Assembly: GCA_963971285.1 (NCBI GenBank) | Contig: OZ020250.1 | Coordinates: 6,928,499 to 6,992,498 of the forward strand | Length of the DNA stretch: 64,000 nucleotides | Source of the DNA: Astropecten irregularis | Taxonomy: Eukaryota > Echinodermata > Asteroidea > Paxillosida > Astropectinidae | Direction of reading: 5' to 3' | In this document: positions 1-13,000 of the stretch, one piece after another | How the letters are laid out: every line of letters starts with the position of its first letter | Position numbering within the stretch: position 1 is the first letter of the stretch | Notes under the pieces: generated by a model | Database searches by the model: none | What the model saw: only the letters and a program-made list of their open reading frames with translations | Told to the model about the DNA's origin: nothing | Made by a program: the position numbers and the translations under genes

Positions 1-629
1 ATTGAAAAAAAAAAAAATACTTTTTGTTTCAGTTATTAAGCGACAATTAAGAGTTAAGCAGGACATTGTAGACGATTTAAACACAGACAGAATGAAACCT
101 ACACGGATGTTGTAAGGGGAAAATAATTCTTAATAAGTCTTTTCTTTTTGTCTCCTCTCGAACCCCCTTTCTCTTCTTAATGATCCTTACAATTTGGTTG
201 TTGTTTTTTCTCACAATATCTTGGTTCTGATTAATGGTTTCTTTCAATTTGTAGGCTAATGTCGAACGCCCTCACTTCCTCCCTCTTTGACCTGTGGTGG
301 GAAGCTTTCCTGTTTCCGGTTCCCCCACTCCCCTCCCATCCCCCACCCCTTCAACCTTCCCCTTTCCCGGGCGTTACTTTACTCGTAGAAACGTAGGGTT
401 CTATTTTTCCTGGTTCTTGTTTTTGCTTGTGCGTTTGTGCAAAATTGATTACACCTCGACCTTAACGTATGTTTCATAGGTTTACCCTTTTTTCCCCTTG
501 TCATACATTATACGATAATTATACAATAATGTAACTTTGTTATTACGTATGCTCTTGTCATTTCAATTCTTTTAATTTGTATATTTGTTTCCCTTCGTTC
601 CTGCTTGTGCTTTGGTAATTTAGTTCCCA
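1..629. other. Non-coding, no recognised gene
   Basis: No exon, RNA gene or clear mobile-element domain was recognised here. The stretch has a long pyrimidine-rich section (about 290-420) and AT-rich flanks. Short open frames are present, but they have no splice context and no family resemblance. Confidence 0.5.
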
Positions 630-1210
630 TTGGAACAGTAAAAAGTCTTCTTCTTCTTCTTGACGTTTTGAGTTACCATAGACTTTTACGAGTCGAATTA
701 CAAGGTATTTGAATTTAATAATCAAAATCTTCAAAAATCAACAAAAAATCTACGTTTTCAGATATGAGATTGATTCTTTCATCAAAAGTGATTGTTAGGC
801 AGGGTCTTTCTTGGTGACACAATGTGACCTCTGTGACCTCTACTTCCGGTCAAACAGGAAGTAGCTCCTCATTTAAAAGTGGTAAGAGCTTTGAACGTGA
901 TTCTTTCACCAAAAGTCAATGTTAGGCATGGTCTTTCATTTGTGTTATATTGATTGACCTCTGTGACCTCTACTTCCAGTCAAACAGGATGTGGCTCCTC
1001 ATTTAAAAGTGGTAAGAGCTATGATCATGATTCTTTCACCAAAAGTCAATGTTAGGCAAGGTCTTTCATTTGTGTTACATTGCTTGACCTCTGTGACCTC
1101 AACTTCCGTTCAAACAGGAAGTAGCTTCTCATTTAAAAGTGGTAATAGCTATGATCATGATTCTTTCACCAAAAGTCAATGTTAGGCAAGGTATTTCTAT
1201 GTGACACAAA
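630..1210 (+). repeat. Minisatellite-bearing mobile element, copy 1
   Basis: First of three copies in this window of one repetitive element. It begins with a (TTC)n tract near 650. A stretch resembling the other copies follows, containing 'aatcaaaatcttcaaaaatcaac'-like sequence, and then about three tandem units of ~130 bp. The repeated landmark 'gtcaatgttaggca' recurs near 788, 915, 1,045 and 1,175. Each unit also carries an inverted motif around 'cttccggtcaaacaggaag'. The related copies are at 4,605-5,175 (same strand) and 28,635-29,345 (opposite strand). No protein is encoded, so this is a non-autonomous element of unknown class. Confidence 0.7.
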
Positions 1211-1412
1211 CATGACCAAGAATTTAAAAAGTTGGCTCAATTAAATATCTTAATCAAATGTCTTTATGTGTTAAAGGTTTTGAAAATTTATGTTATTATC
1301 ATGAAATGATAAAGCCTTGTGTTCTGTTTTCAACAAACACAATCTCTAGTTTTATTTTCAATGTTTTTCCCTTTCGTTTTCAATAACGTGTTCCATACTC
1401 TACACTCCTATA

Positions 1413-1590
1413 TTGCAAAGCAATTTAAGGACGAATTCATGTTATGTTGATGAATTCTGTGTAGAGGGAACAACGTGATTGAAAAAAAATATATATCCCT
1501 ATATCGACCATTTGTAACCACCAACGCAGGTCTGACAACGGCTCACGACGACGATGATACACATTCGCATAGGCCTATGATGTATCGATT
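1413..1590 (+). repeat. Local dispersed repeat, member 1
   Basis: This segment begins around 'attgcaaagcaatttaagg', contains 'gtagagggaacaac' and 'atatcgaccat', and ends near 'ggcctatgatgtatcgatt'. The same landmarks occur in the same order and orientation at 3,266-3,440, where extra bases are inserted in the middle. No coding capacity is visible. It may be an uncharacterised MITE or part of a larger element. Confidence 0.55.
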
Positions 1591-3265
1591 GATGTTCATA
1601 TTAAAACTCATATAGTTGAGATGATCCGATTTTTGTAAGAAATTAGGAAATATGGAAACGCGGATTGTAGATGTTTTACAATATTACTACTTTTACAAAT
1701 ATTTACAATTACTACGTTTCTCTTTTTGTACTTAGTGAGCACTTAATAATTTGACACGTGATCAAAGTATTGACTACACGAGTGCTTACACTTAAATGTC
1801 TGCTTACCCAAAAATAAGACCGCATATTGGTTTAAAGGCCAATGGTCCTAGATGGTATAGTCGTGGGGATATAGCCACGAACAAAATCTAAGCCCTTATG
1901 TTTTCCTATGTTTGCTTATGCCCTTGGGTTGATCAAGAATGAAAGGCAGTGCCAATCAGAAATTAGCGCAAGCGTAAAATGCTACATGCCTGAATGCGTC
2001 CATGTATCAAAACAAAATCCACAAGATGCAATCGTCAAATGGTGTTACTATGACAACGATACATAGCATTGGGGTCACTCTAGAAATATATATTTATTCA
2101 TTCCAAAAACAACGCCCACTTCCATCATTTTGCCTTTTCCACTTTTTCGTTAAAGTCTTAACATTGAAAAAATATAATGAAACCTGAATAACCATTTGTA
2201 GAGTGGACTCGAGTCTATCCGAGTGCTTGAGACTTGATTCGATTCAACATTCTTGTTTTGTTTATTTGTTTAATCAACAGGAACCTATCTAAGATAATAC
2301 AGTGGAGATTTATTATCATCTACACTCTTTCTACACTCAAAACTTAACAGAATGCCCAATGAATTTTTTTTTTTAGATACACCTGTAGTTTGGAAGGCAA
2401 CAAGCCTGTCCACCCGACGGGTAGTTTTTTCCTATGCCCCTTGCTGACAAATAACAAACGGCAGTACAGATGAACAAAACCATGCAAGCGTGGAAAGGTG
2501 ACGCCTACATTAGGCCATAAAGAAAATATTGTTGTATTGGAATAACGGCGGGTTGGAAAAAAGGGTAGGGCGGCCGGATTTTTTTCCCCTGTATTAAATC
2601 CTTTTTTTCTGTATATCGCAGTATTTGACGAGTCAAATAAAGAGAAGAAATGACATAACAACTTTAACCAGTCTGGTTTCCATCTTTTGCTCCTTTTAAG
2701 CTTTTAATCTGCATACAAATTCCGATTTTTTTTTCCGATTTATTATTTTTTGGGGTTTTAAAATGTTTACGGTTGGGGCATTTTTTTTTAGTCGGGTGGG
2801 TTACGCCAATACAACATTTGTATTTGTATGGACTTATATACAGGTATTCAAGGGTCTGTGAACCAGGAATATTATTACCTGTTAGTTGTTACTCGTATTA
2901 ACTAAAACAATTATCAGAATATAATAATATTATTTATAATATAACTCAAAAATTTGGAAATAAAGGAATAATATATCATGCCAAGTGATATGCATTGTCA
3001 GAGAATGTTCAAATTTTTGTAGCTGCTCAAGAATGTATTCACAAGTTTACGGTTTCAAATATCCATATTCATGATCAAACCTGTGATGACAACCAAGATA
3101 ACAACCAGCTGCAACCCCACGGATACGCGCACACTTATTTCATTTAGGAACTTTTCCATCCTATATTTTGTTTCTCGTGCTGGATTTCATTTGCCATTAT
3201 TATGCTGTAGGTCAATTTTTTGTTTTACTAATATTTTTGTTTATTTCCTATTATTTTTCATATTG

Positions 3266-3440
3266 CATAGCAATTTAAGGACGAATTCATGTTATGTTGA
3301 TGAATACTCTGTGTAGAGGGAACAACTATATCGACCATCTGTAGCCACCGACGTACGTCTGTATATTCATATAACGCCGTCACCGTGACAACGGATCACG
3401 ACGACGATGTTGAAACACATTTGCAACGGCCTATGATGTA
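3266..3440 (+). repeat. Local dispersed repeat, member 2
   Basis: Second member of the pair described at 1,413-1,590. It has the same ordered landmarks and an insertion of about 30 bp after the 'accgacgtacg' stretch. The two members are about 1.85 kb apart. Confidence 0.55.
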
Positions 3441-4604
3441 TCGATTTATATTTGCTCACACCTAAATAATTATTACAAAACTCAAAATAATTCAGTTCAT
3501 GCTATTTTTTAAATAAAATGTTAACATAAAAATGTTGACTGTGGATGTTCTACAATAACTACTAAACGGTTGTTTCCTGAAACATTAAATGATATTACGA
3601 AATTAATTTTAGGTCATTATTTTGGCTGAGGAGCAGTTTTTCCTATTTTTTTTTCTATTCTTTTTCGGTGCCTTATTCTTCTATTTAAAAACATTGGCGG
3701 CCATGGATCTCCACAATCTCCTATCAATTGCTGTTCTTATTATTTCAGTTTCACTAATCTTCATCCAACGGCTGAGACTTGAGATGAAAGTGAGTCTCTG
3801 TTTTCCTCTAGCTCCTTTTTTCCTTCTATTTTTCCTATCACCGCTATATCTTCCAATTCTTCCTTTCTAAAAGCATGACCTATAAAAACGTTGGCCAAGC
3901 TGTCTCATTTCTTTTTGTTTTTGGTAACTGAATTTCTCGACCTGCTTTATCGTTCTCTCTCCGATTGTTAGATACCAATTTGGTATATTTCCTGTTTTTG
4001 CTTACAACTAAGCATTTGGCCTTTTAACAATCAATGTATACCCCCTTCCCCTTCACTCTATTACTACCTCATCAAGTATCTCGATCTCTTGAGTCATCTA
4101 TCAACACTGGGTCATCTGCATATCTTACATTGTTCATAGTACATCCTCTCATCAAACCCATAACATCTATGATCTCTCTTAAACAAATTTCGGAACAGCT
4201 CGATCCGTGTTCGATCACGGACACTTGAACGTCTAGATAGTATTATACTCTATCGGCCTTGTTTCCGTAGCTTTGTGTACAAAATTTGTTCATCCCATAT
4301 CGTATTTTCATCTTTTTCTGATCAGGTTATATGAGGTATCTTATGAAAGCTGATTAGCAATCAGCAGAGGTTTATCCTAATTATATTTTAAAGATTTTTA
4401 AGAACTTGACAGTCATTGAAATATTTAATTAGTCATATTTTTTCGCACCATTTCTCGAGAACGACAAATGCTACGGAAATGATTCTTGTTGTAAAAGATA
4501 GTTATATAATGTAGATGTGTATGCTGCCATAATGCCAAATGACATAATTATAATACACGGTTTCCCTGCCAATTTTAGCAAAGAATTCACTCTGACATGC
4601 GGCT

Positions 4605-5175
4605 CCGCTTCTTCTTCTTCTTATTTTTCTTCTTCTCAAGTCTGTGAGAATTTGTACACGAATCCTCTACGGTCCATATTGGTCTGTTTTTTAACAGTCG
4701 ATCTTAACCAAACTGGATCTAATGAAAGTCCATATTATAGAGTAATTGTACCCCGAAAGATTACGCCATAATGACGTCATCAAGTGTCAAATTACAAGCG
4801 ATTTGATTTTAATTATCAAAATATTTAAACATCACCAAAAATCAACGGTTTGAGATATTAAGTTGATACTTTCACCAAAGGTCATTGTTAGGCAAGGTCG
4901 TTCTTTGTGACACATTGGTTGACCTCCGTGACCACTACTTTCGGTCAAACAGGAAGTAGCTCCTCATTTAAAAGTGGTAAGAGCTAGGATCATGATTTTT
5001 TCACCAAATGTGAATGTTAGGCTAGGTATTTCTTTGTGACACAATGTTTGACCTCTGTGACCTCTACTTTCGGTCAGACAGGAAGTAGATTCTTATTTAA
5101 AAGTGGTAATGGCTAGAATCATGATTCTTTCACCAAATGTCAATGTTAGGGGTGGTTTTCTTTATGACACGAGAA
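4605..5175 (+). repeat. Minisatellite-bearing mobile element, copy 2
   Basis: Second copy of the element at 630-1,210. A (TTC)n-rich start lies at about 4,608-4,637. A segment shared with copy 3 follows, containing 'atgacgtcatcaagtg' and 'aaaatcaacggtttgagat'. It ends with about two ~129-bp tandem units (landmarks near 4,881, 5,010 and 5,139). It lies about 0.4 kb to the left of the orphan signal exon. Confidence 0.7.
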
Positions 5176-5396
5176 TATTATGATTTGAGTTGCTCTTCAT
5201 TAATTTGTTTGGATTCAAACTAGTTTTATACATTGAAATAATTGGGCCACATTTAAAGGTCTAATAAAATATCTTGGTATATTCGGAAAAGTCTTAGCAA
5301 TAGCAATTCGGATTTTTAATCAATATAATAATCAAATAACCACAATGAAAACTGACTGGATTAATTTCAAATATTAAAATATTAATTTTTTTTTTT

Positions 5397-5453
5397 TCTC
5401 TTTTCAATGACTTAAATCTAATCCCGTTTCCCTTGTGATTATTTGGTGATTAG
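5397..5453 (+). repeat. SINE tail fragment
   Basis: This matches the 3' tail of the tRNA-headed SINE at 9,160-9,304: 'cttttcaatgactta', then 'gtttcccttgtg', then 'ttatttggtgatta'. No tRNA-like head remains. Other headless tails lie at 12,752-12,823 and 39,029-39,093. Confidence 0.55.
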
Positions 5454-5608
5454 AAAAAAGTCACTGAGTTGTATAATTTTTGTATATCACAACAATTAAT
5501 ATGCACTTGATGTTATTGAAATTCATTATCAGTGTTTTCACGTCAGCCACAGCAAATCAACTTCCTTATACGATTCAAAGATTGATTTTATTTCGAATAA
5601 AAACTCAC

Positions 5609-5690
5609 CCGTCGCCGTATTGCCTGGCGTTGCCATCAGAAACAAGGCAAGAACCACCCAGCCGAATGACCGCACATCTGCACCCCACAT
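5609..5690 (-). CDS. Orphan signal-peptide exon (lectin family, next gene left)
   Basis: This minus-strand exon starts at ATG 5,690-5,688 with MWGADVRSFGWVVLALFLMA, a short start followed by a hydrophobic core and small residues, as in a signal peptide. It ends in a good GTGAGT donor at 5,608 in phase 1. Its relative at 28,260-28,335 starts with MWGA as well, has the same phase and shares upstream sequence ('aaaggcccaaa'). No matching body exons lie between here and the left edge, so the rest of the gene should be off the window. It could also be a relic exon. Confidence 0.6.
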
Positions 5691-7085
5691 GAGCCTCATC
5701 ATCCGTGGTGGTTTGAAGCAAAGTCCATGCAGACCACAAAGAGGTTGGCACCTTTGCCACCACAGGAATTAGGAAACTTTGTTTTTGAAGTCAAAGATAA
5801 AGGCCCAAACTTGTCTTGATCAGCACGATTATCACTGGTTTCAAATCTAACACACCTCCACTATGCCTGATACCGCTCAGCACTGTGATATGATCTGATG
5901 GCACCAGCAACACTCCAACCGACACGTCATCATACTACGGATGCGTATTTAGGACATGGCTGAACATTGGCTGGCTATTTCGCCCTTGCGGAAAAGTATT
6001 TCGCCCCCGGAAACAGGGATCTAGGAAATATGCAACACTATGGAGGTAATGCTGAATATATATCCTTTCGGTTAAAATGCTTACCGCCTGGGCGAAAAAG
6101 AGTGTATTTTTTCCTTTTTATTAGTTCAGTCATGTCCGAAATATGGTTACACCTTTGCCGCGGCTAGCGATTTATTTTGTATGTACCGCGCAAATTCGTC
6201 ACATCTGCTAATTTTGGTTTTCAGCAGAGCGACTTCGAAGCCATTGTTCATGCGCAGTACGCATGCGCGTTGACAACAAACGCTTACATGGGTGAGTCTG
6301 TGAGAATGTCCTAAAATTAAATATAAACATATACATACCTCTTTTGAAAGTCTTTGTCTATTTTTCTTGAATTTCACTTTTCTTTTAACCTTTTTCCATT
6401 TTGTCATTCATTCTTTTGGTTCATGTTTCTTTGCTTCAAATCAGTTTCAAATATTTCACCGTTCTGATCTTTGGTGGATCCTGGGGAAATAGCTGCATAT
6501 ATCGCGGTTACTGTGCAGTTCTCGAAACAATTCGACCGCAGCGTGCCTGCCAGGGTTCATTTGGCCGTCTGCCATGGCCGAACTGAGGTTGCGGCCCGAA
6601 TGTGCCGTCTGTCTTATGACCATTGAGCGGCCCTTTTTGTCCTAGTTACTAATATTAGACTATTATTTTCCGTCAGTGCCACTTATAATTCAGATATAGT
6701 TAAACATTGCATCACATCGGCAGAGATGGGGTCAGCTTGTGGCGGGTTGTTTTTGCTGTCGAGCTGTCTCGGAGTCGAGTTGCCTTTGCAACTTTGGTGA
6801 ATCAGTCCATCTTCTAAAATGAGAGGCCTGCGGGAAGTACACAGCATTGGGTTGTATTTTTCTTAACACACATTCTGCAAGGTTGATGTGTATGATGTAC
6901 AGCAGCAGCAACAACAACAACTGCTTTAACTGAAACCCAACAAAAAACCCATACTAGACAGTAGGATAGGGTACTGATCTTTTATTGCTTTCATTTCCAA
7001 ACATCAGAGAAAAAACATTTCCAAATGAAATCAGATTTTGATTGAAATCAAATCCTTTTCAGAATGCATGTAACGTATAAAGGTT
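5691..7085. other. Non-coding spacer left of copy A
   Basis: No gene was recognised. The right part has a short CAG/CAA-rich tract (about 6,901-6,923). The first ~250 bp upstream of the signal exon resembles the region upstream of the 28.3 kb signal exon and is the likely place for a 5' UTR or promoter. No individual promoter element can be assigned. Confidence 0.4.
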
Positions 7086-7205
7086 ATGTAACGTAACGTT
7101 TACTTTGCGTAATATGACACTTAACGTAAAGTAACGGTGTGTAGCGTGACGTAACACAATGTATAGTAACGCAAACGTAAGTCAACGCAACGTCATGACA
7201 CGTAC
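7080..7205 (+). repeat. Degenerate GTAACG-rich tract
   Basis: The pentamer-like word TAACG/GTAAC recurs many times with drift over about 120 bp. A shorter version is present at the equivalent place in copy B (about 33,115-33,200). No function is inferred. It marks the left end of the alignable duplication. Confidence 0.6.
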
Positions 7206-9159
7206 AGTACATATGTTTCTAATTCACGATTTATAATGAGAATCTGACCATACAATGAGGGTGTTGCTGCATTATAGTGCACTGTAGTTAAGCTAGTGTA
7301 ATAAGCTGAAATATTTTAAACACCCTGAGATATCAACCATGTTGGGCTTTTATGACCTCCTTGTCTTTCGTGGGAAGCATTTTGCAACCCTTCACCTGAC
7401 CAATTTCCGAACATTTTACCCGTTTTTACGTATACATTGACAGCTCGCCTATTAACTATGCATTGAATAACCGCATACGGAGTATGATAAATTTAATCCA
7501 ATAAAAATGAAAAAAAAAATGTAATTAATAATTAATAATCGATAATTAAAACAAATCCTTTTAAATCTGGCTAGAATTCTGTACATAAAAAGCAATAACT
7601 AAAAAGCACCGAGCCTAAAACGCACTTCCATTTATCGACGGACATAAGACTTTCTAGTAAGCGACTTTTCATAATATTAATGTTAATGTTAATCTAAAAA
7701 AAGAGATAAATCTATGAATTGAAATCTCGTACATGTAATGCCAGTAACAAGAATAGTGTCCCATCATCAACATTGAAGTCATAATCTTGATCGATTTTTC
7801 ACGAATTCTACTTCGTGACTGATATTTGTTAGCAGTGTGTTATTTGAATTCAAATAATGGCATTTCATCTTGACCATAACAGTAGAAGTGACAACTATAT
7901 GTGGGTTTCATAAACGAATGTCTGACATAATAATACTCTGTATTCAGTGTCGTGTTTTGTACTGTTTCTGTAAAAATGAGTTCCAAATAAAAAAAACCCG
8001 TAAATTTCCATTATTAACCATAAAACATCAATAAATAGTAAAACATTTTGATTTATATAATTACATGCATATAACGTACTTGTGTGCTGCTATAATTATT
8101 TACCACACCAAAGGAGAGTATTATTACTAAATTTCAAACATGAAATGAAAATGAAGATGTACTTTGCTTCATTTATCTTCTGTCTTTCAATCAGATTTAT
8201 ACAACCTTTTGGACACCTACTTGGCTTACCTGTGGGATATGTGGAACCAGGCTTGAGGCCAGGCTTGAGAATGATTTTGCTACTGCCATTCGAGCCTCGA
8301 CTGATACGATACGCGATACGAAGGGATCAGGCCACATGAGAGAAACCGGAAAAAATAACCTTCCGGCTTCGCCATGTGTCCGAAGCCCTTTATTTTACCT
8401 ATAACACAAAATGACGGTGGCAAAATAAATCCCAAGTCTACCCAAAAGCCTCATTGTGTAAAGGCCCAGAGTCAATTTCATTCGTACTCTCCCGAGTTTG
8501 TTCGTGCACTCTACCTAAATCGTTACTTCAAGAAAAATTCAACCACAGTACTTCACAATAACATTTTTTTTAATACATAATAGGGCCAAACAGCAGCATT
8601 GCATTACACTGATAAAAGACTTCATGTCACATCACGAGCTTAAATGTACTTAAAAGGATTGGTAACATACCCAGACAGAAATGCTCACAGATTTAAGTGT
8701 AATTTCAGGGTAAAAAGATGGTGCTGATAGAAACAGACCGTTAAAATATTTCCGCCTGAAATGGTGCATTTATTCATTAGTAAGTAAGACAAAGACCGAA
8801 CACGGTTTTGATCTCTGGTTAAGATAAAAAACATACTTTGTGTTTGATAAGGATAATTGAGTCGGTATTTTAGCTATTTTCTCGTGACTCAGATGACCGA
8901 TTGAGCTCACACATCCAAATGTGTGTTATTGTATGTATATTTTCATTAAACAAAGTGTGAGTGCTGTTCTGTGACCTTTACCAATCATGTATTATACCTC
9001 TTAATAATACGATCGAAATACGAGTCTAATTACACATTCTAACACTTTTCAGCACACAATGTTTAAGGCACATTATTCATATTTTAAAACGCATTCCACA
9101 TCTACACGCAGGGATGTGAACAACTGTAAACGACGTTTTAAATCTAAAATAAAATCTAT
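7206..9159. other. Non-coding part of copy A, 3' of the lectin gene
   Basis: Alignable to copy B at about 33.2-35.1 kb, but with no exon or RNA gene that I recognise. It lies downstream of the PAN exon, on the transcript's 3' side. Confidence 0.5.
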
Positions 9160-9304
9160 ATATTAGTGAAATAACCACAAGGGAAACTGACTGAGTATTT
9201 TTAAGTCATTGAAAAGTGAACAAAGAAAAATTGACTGGAGCGGGATTCGAACCGGCAACCTCCTGAATACCGTACAGGCGCTCTACCAACTGAGCTATCC
9301 AGCC
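9160..9304 (-). repeat. tRNA-derived SINE (head plus tail)
   Basis: On the minus strand, 9,304-9,233 folds roughly as a tRNA. It has a 7-bp acceptor stem (GGCTGGA/TCCAGTC with one G-U), a D-arm GCTC/GAGC, and A and B box-like segments (TAGCTCAGTTGGTAGAGCG and GGTTCGAATCC). The anticodon loop lacks U33 and the T-stem has a mismatch, so it is unlikely to be a working tRNA. A ~70-bp tail (9,232-9,160) follows, and related tails occur at 5,397, 12,752 and 39,029. The equivalent site in copy B lacks it. Confidence 0.65.
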
Positions 9305-9834
9305 CTACGTTGGTGGTGACCCCATTGACTATTGGGGACACACTGTACATGAACCGAAGAAATGCAGCAATAACATATCGTGGCAGGCTTAGTTATTTTA
9401 TGCTTATCCTTATTTCAGCAAGTCTTTGGAATGCATTAGCATTTGATGGACACTTGTAGAATTCATCATAATTCAATTTCACTTTTGCATCAGATCATAG
9501 AAACTACGCGTAATTTCATGGCATTATTTATCGGCATACGGCGAATACGACATAATATGAAATATGGGACTCAGTGTCGATGTACGTATTATAATTTTTT
9601 TTTATATTCTGTAAATTGTGCGCATAGCTTAATATGTGTTATTACCTTTCTAGTATCTAAGACGATGATATGCTCAAGTGATGAAAAATGTGGCTTACTA
9701 GTGTCTCCAATAACACCAAACTTATATTATTGATGCTTGCAAAAAATAATTGAAGGTGGTCGCAGGTGCAACAATGAAATCAGAATAATGCTGAAAGAAA
9801 ACACTGCAGTTAATGGGATTCAAGTCAAGCTTTC

Positions 9835-10091
9835 CTATGCTTTGTTATAGACCTCGCTTCCAGCTCTGTGCACTAGAGCATGTATGTTGAGAGCCTTGCT
9901 ACAGAGCACGCAGTTATCCTCATTCCCAGAGGTCAAGAAGCCGAAGCTCTGGCAGCCAGCCTCCATAGAGCAGTCCCGTGCGCACTGAACTCTGGTCTTG
10001 ACACGATAGGTGGGAGTTAGTACGTCTTCTGGGCGACAGGTGGCGTCCACAGAGAGAAACAGGAATTTACCGGGTCGTGATGGGGATATAT
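9835..10091 (-). CDS. PAN/apple-like terminal exon, copy A
   Basis: Acceptor ACCAG at 10,092-10,096, phase 1 entry, stop TAG at 9,837-9,835. The ~85 residues hold six cysteines in an apple-like layout (CRPED, CARDCSMEAGC, NCVLCSK) with the hydrophobic/aromatic SFGF. PAN/apple domains mediate protein or carbohydrate contacts. The copy B exon is the same length (257 nt) and differs by scattered substitutions, so the frame is under constraint or the duplication is recent. Confidence 0.8.
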
Positions 10092-13000
10092 CTGGTATTA
10101 AAGTTATAACAATACTTTTGTTTCACTTACAAGGAGAACTTTCTACTATGATCTTGAGTAAGTGAACTTTCGCTTTGGTTAGGAGCACTGCAGATTGCTA
10201 AAACTAGAACTAAATAACTGTAGTATGTACAGGAGTTTGCTTCAGGTTCTTCTGGAAAACAAAAATATCAATGGGAATAGGTTAAAAACATTCGTAGAAT
10301 ATAAGTATTTGATGGAAGTTGAAATGTTCTGTCCTGGAATATGATCCACTGGGGGGGGGGGGGGGGGGGGTTGTCAGATCCGGTTCAGACCTCGCCAGTG
10401 GGATCATCATATGAAAGGCAGCCGTTATCTGCTGAGGGACACAATCTCCCGAGGCCGTTAGCTCAGCACATATCACGTGTGCGGTATATTTTGGCAAGAT
10501 GTATGCCTCTAGATTTATGCCGTGAGACCAATATCTCCCTGTTCGATTTTATGTGGCCTCTATTTGTGATGTGCGATGTCCCTCCTGCGTCACCGTTCTT
10601 TGCCGACTTACACATGATAAACATCGTTCATTTTATGATGTGACTGATGTGGATACTGTAATGTGCGCCTCAAGTGTCATGTGTCATTGCTGCCATAACA
10701 TCTCGCCCTGGGTACGAAACAGCACTATAGCTGCACAACTTCCCACAATCTTCGTTTCGAGTGCAAATCCCCTATTATTACACAGGAAAAGCTAAAGGAA
10801 AACACGCCCATAATATTTAGATTCATGCGACTTGTACTTCAGCTGATGCAAAGTGGCAATACTTACTATCAGGAGTCTCAGTGGTTACGGGAACAGAAGA
10901 TACTGCTACTTCTGCAAAACAAAGATGTGCAGATCACTTTGTTTTATATACATGGAATGTAGGTGGACACATTATGCATATGGACGCAATCCTTACAAAT
11001 TGAACGGTTTTCAGTACTCGGAATATTAATAAAGGTTCCAAATGATTATTTTTTTTAAAGATGTATTCATTTGTATTTGGAACTTGGAATACAGTCTCGT
11101 ATTATGCGGAATATCAGCAGAAGCAATTTATTTTTGTCAATTATCTTCAAGTCTGAGCTGCAATGTGAACTGTTGGAATTACAATAATTAAATTATCTTC
11201 TGTCAAGATAATTTTCTGAAGTAACCAGACTGGGGAAAGTTTGGGCAGTTGAGAAATTAATTCTAATGACGCCTTTATTATCGACATTGTTTTGTAGTGG
11301 AATACTGCCTTTATTGGCACAAATTGGGCCCCAATCGCTCGCCCATTAATAGGCACGTTCACACAAACCAAAAACCGCGACTATTTGGGTCGCGCTCAGA
11401 ATCGCGCTTTTTATTGTGTCCACACAGGCTAAAAAGTGCAACCCAAATCGTACCGGTACCATTTATATCAAACTGCTCGTATGCAGTGAAGAGTGAAGTT
11501 GTCAGGCATCCTGTGCTAAACTCGCGGTCCCGCCTTGTATTATGAGATATAAAAAACCGGTGTTTTTTTGGAGCACCGTTCACGGATCAAATAATCGCGA
11601 CTATTTGGAAAACGAGGCACTAGTAGTGCGATTTGAATAGCGCTGCAAATCCCGACCCAAATAGTAGCGCTTTTTTGGTGTGTGTGAACGTGCCAAATGT
11701 GTCGGCTACCGATCAACCGACCCGGAGTATAGACCCCAACCCCCGTAAAATAATTGAAATAAAATAAAAAGTAACGATAGTTGTCACTACAATAGAAACG
11801 ATTCCGCCAAACATGTTCCACTTCTCCAAGTAACTCACCAGATGTGATCTTAACTTTGCATAAGTAGTTGTAATAAGTGCGATCACAGTTAACATCACCG
11901 AAAAACCCGCCGTAACTGTAGAGGTATATCACGCAGTTTTGTTCATGGTCCCCGTTTGGCGGGCCCGATAGCCAGTTGAGATACACTGTGCGGTTACTCT
12001 TGTTGGAGCTATCGTCCACATATCTCCAAACATTCTCGGTCTCCATGTCATTCTGGCCGATCCAGAATTGAGTAGCACTCCTGTGAAAACAGTGTTTACA
12101 ATATCATTATTGACGCATGATGTTGATCCAGTTATGACACTGCATTGAAGAGGTTTTAAGCCCGGCCTGTTGTAGCGTTCATACTTCTTACGATTTGCAA
12201 TGCCAAGTGAATTTCGGAGACGCAATAATTTGTGCGTTTTTGTTCGCAAGTTCGCAAGAAGTTTGAATCGTGCTTTACCGAATAATCAGATAATCGCAAG
12301 CATTTTTAAATTTACACCCTCTCTTATATACAAAACATAGGCAATCCGACATCTTAGCGAGTTCAAAATGGCGTTGTTGGCAGGAATGCAGCCTATGTCT
12401 GGCCGGTGTTCAACCGACGTTCGCAGTGCGATTTCGCAGGGGCGAATGTTGAGGTCGCAGAGCTATTAAACAGATCGCCCGTAGATCGCTCAGGCATCGG
12501 CCAACATTCGATCGATATTAGAGGAAGCAAATTCTGTCGATTTCAGACCATGATTATTTTGTAAATGCTCCATAATTCGGACGGAGGTTGGCAGTCACAA
12601 TTCTGACGGAAATGTTCTCAAAACAGATCTGATTGGCTGATGTGCCGCGTTGCATAACGTTTGCATGCACGCATGTATCAGACGCGTGTACGTGGCGGCA
12701 CGGAGTAGATTGGGTTATACTCAGACTACCCCAAATCCCGCGCGAGTAAAATTTACTTTTTTCACTTTTCAATGTATTAGAAATAATCAGGACAGTTTCT
12801 CTTGTGGTTATTTGATGATTAAATGATATCCCAATCACATCACCCTCGGCAACAAAGAAGATAAAGTTTACATTGTCAAAGTTTAATTTTCTGTTCACAA
12901 CTTACAATAAGCCGTCATTTCTCAGTGAAGTTATTGCATCTTGGATGAGCTGGTTCTCCACAGCATCTTCTATGTCAGCGACATCCCATCCTATGTTTTC

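Larger units (their letters stand above)
1211..4604. other. Non-coding interval with a local repeat pair
   Basis: No gene was recognised. The only structure I can support is a pair of ~170-bp related segments (about 1,413-1,590 and 3,266-3,440), listed separately. The rest is AT-rich sequence with short chance open frames. Confidence 0.5.

Noticed and set aside
3622..3870. Hydrophobic 82-residue frame resembling a membrane peptide
   Set aside because: Phe/Leu richness comes from T-rich DNA. There is no neighbouring exon or conserved partner.
8082..8339. 85-residue frame also partly present near 34.1 kb
   Set aside because: It lies in duplicated non-coding DNA. The frame is broken in copy B by indels, so it is not protein-conserved.
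9233..9304. Functional tRNA gene
   Set aside because: No U33, a mismatched T-stem and a SINE tail attached. It is best read as a SINE head.
10341..10643. 100-residue plus-strand open frame with a Gly run
   Set aside because: It is translated poly-G within a lectin intron, with no family resemblance.
11297..11583. Short open frames on both strands, also in copy B
   Set aside because: They fall inside the MITE and its inverted ends, and are not conserved as protein.
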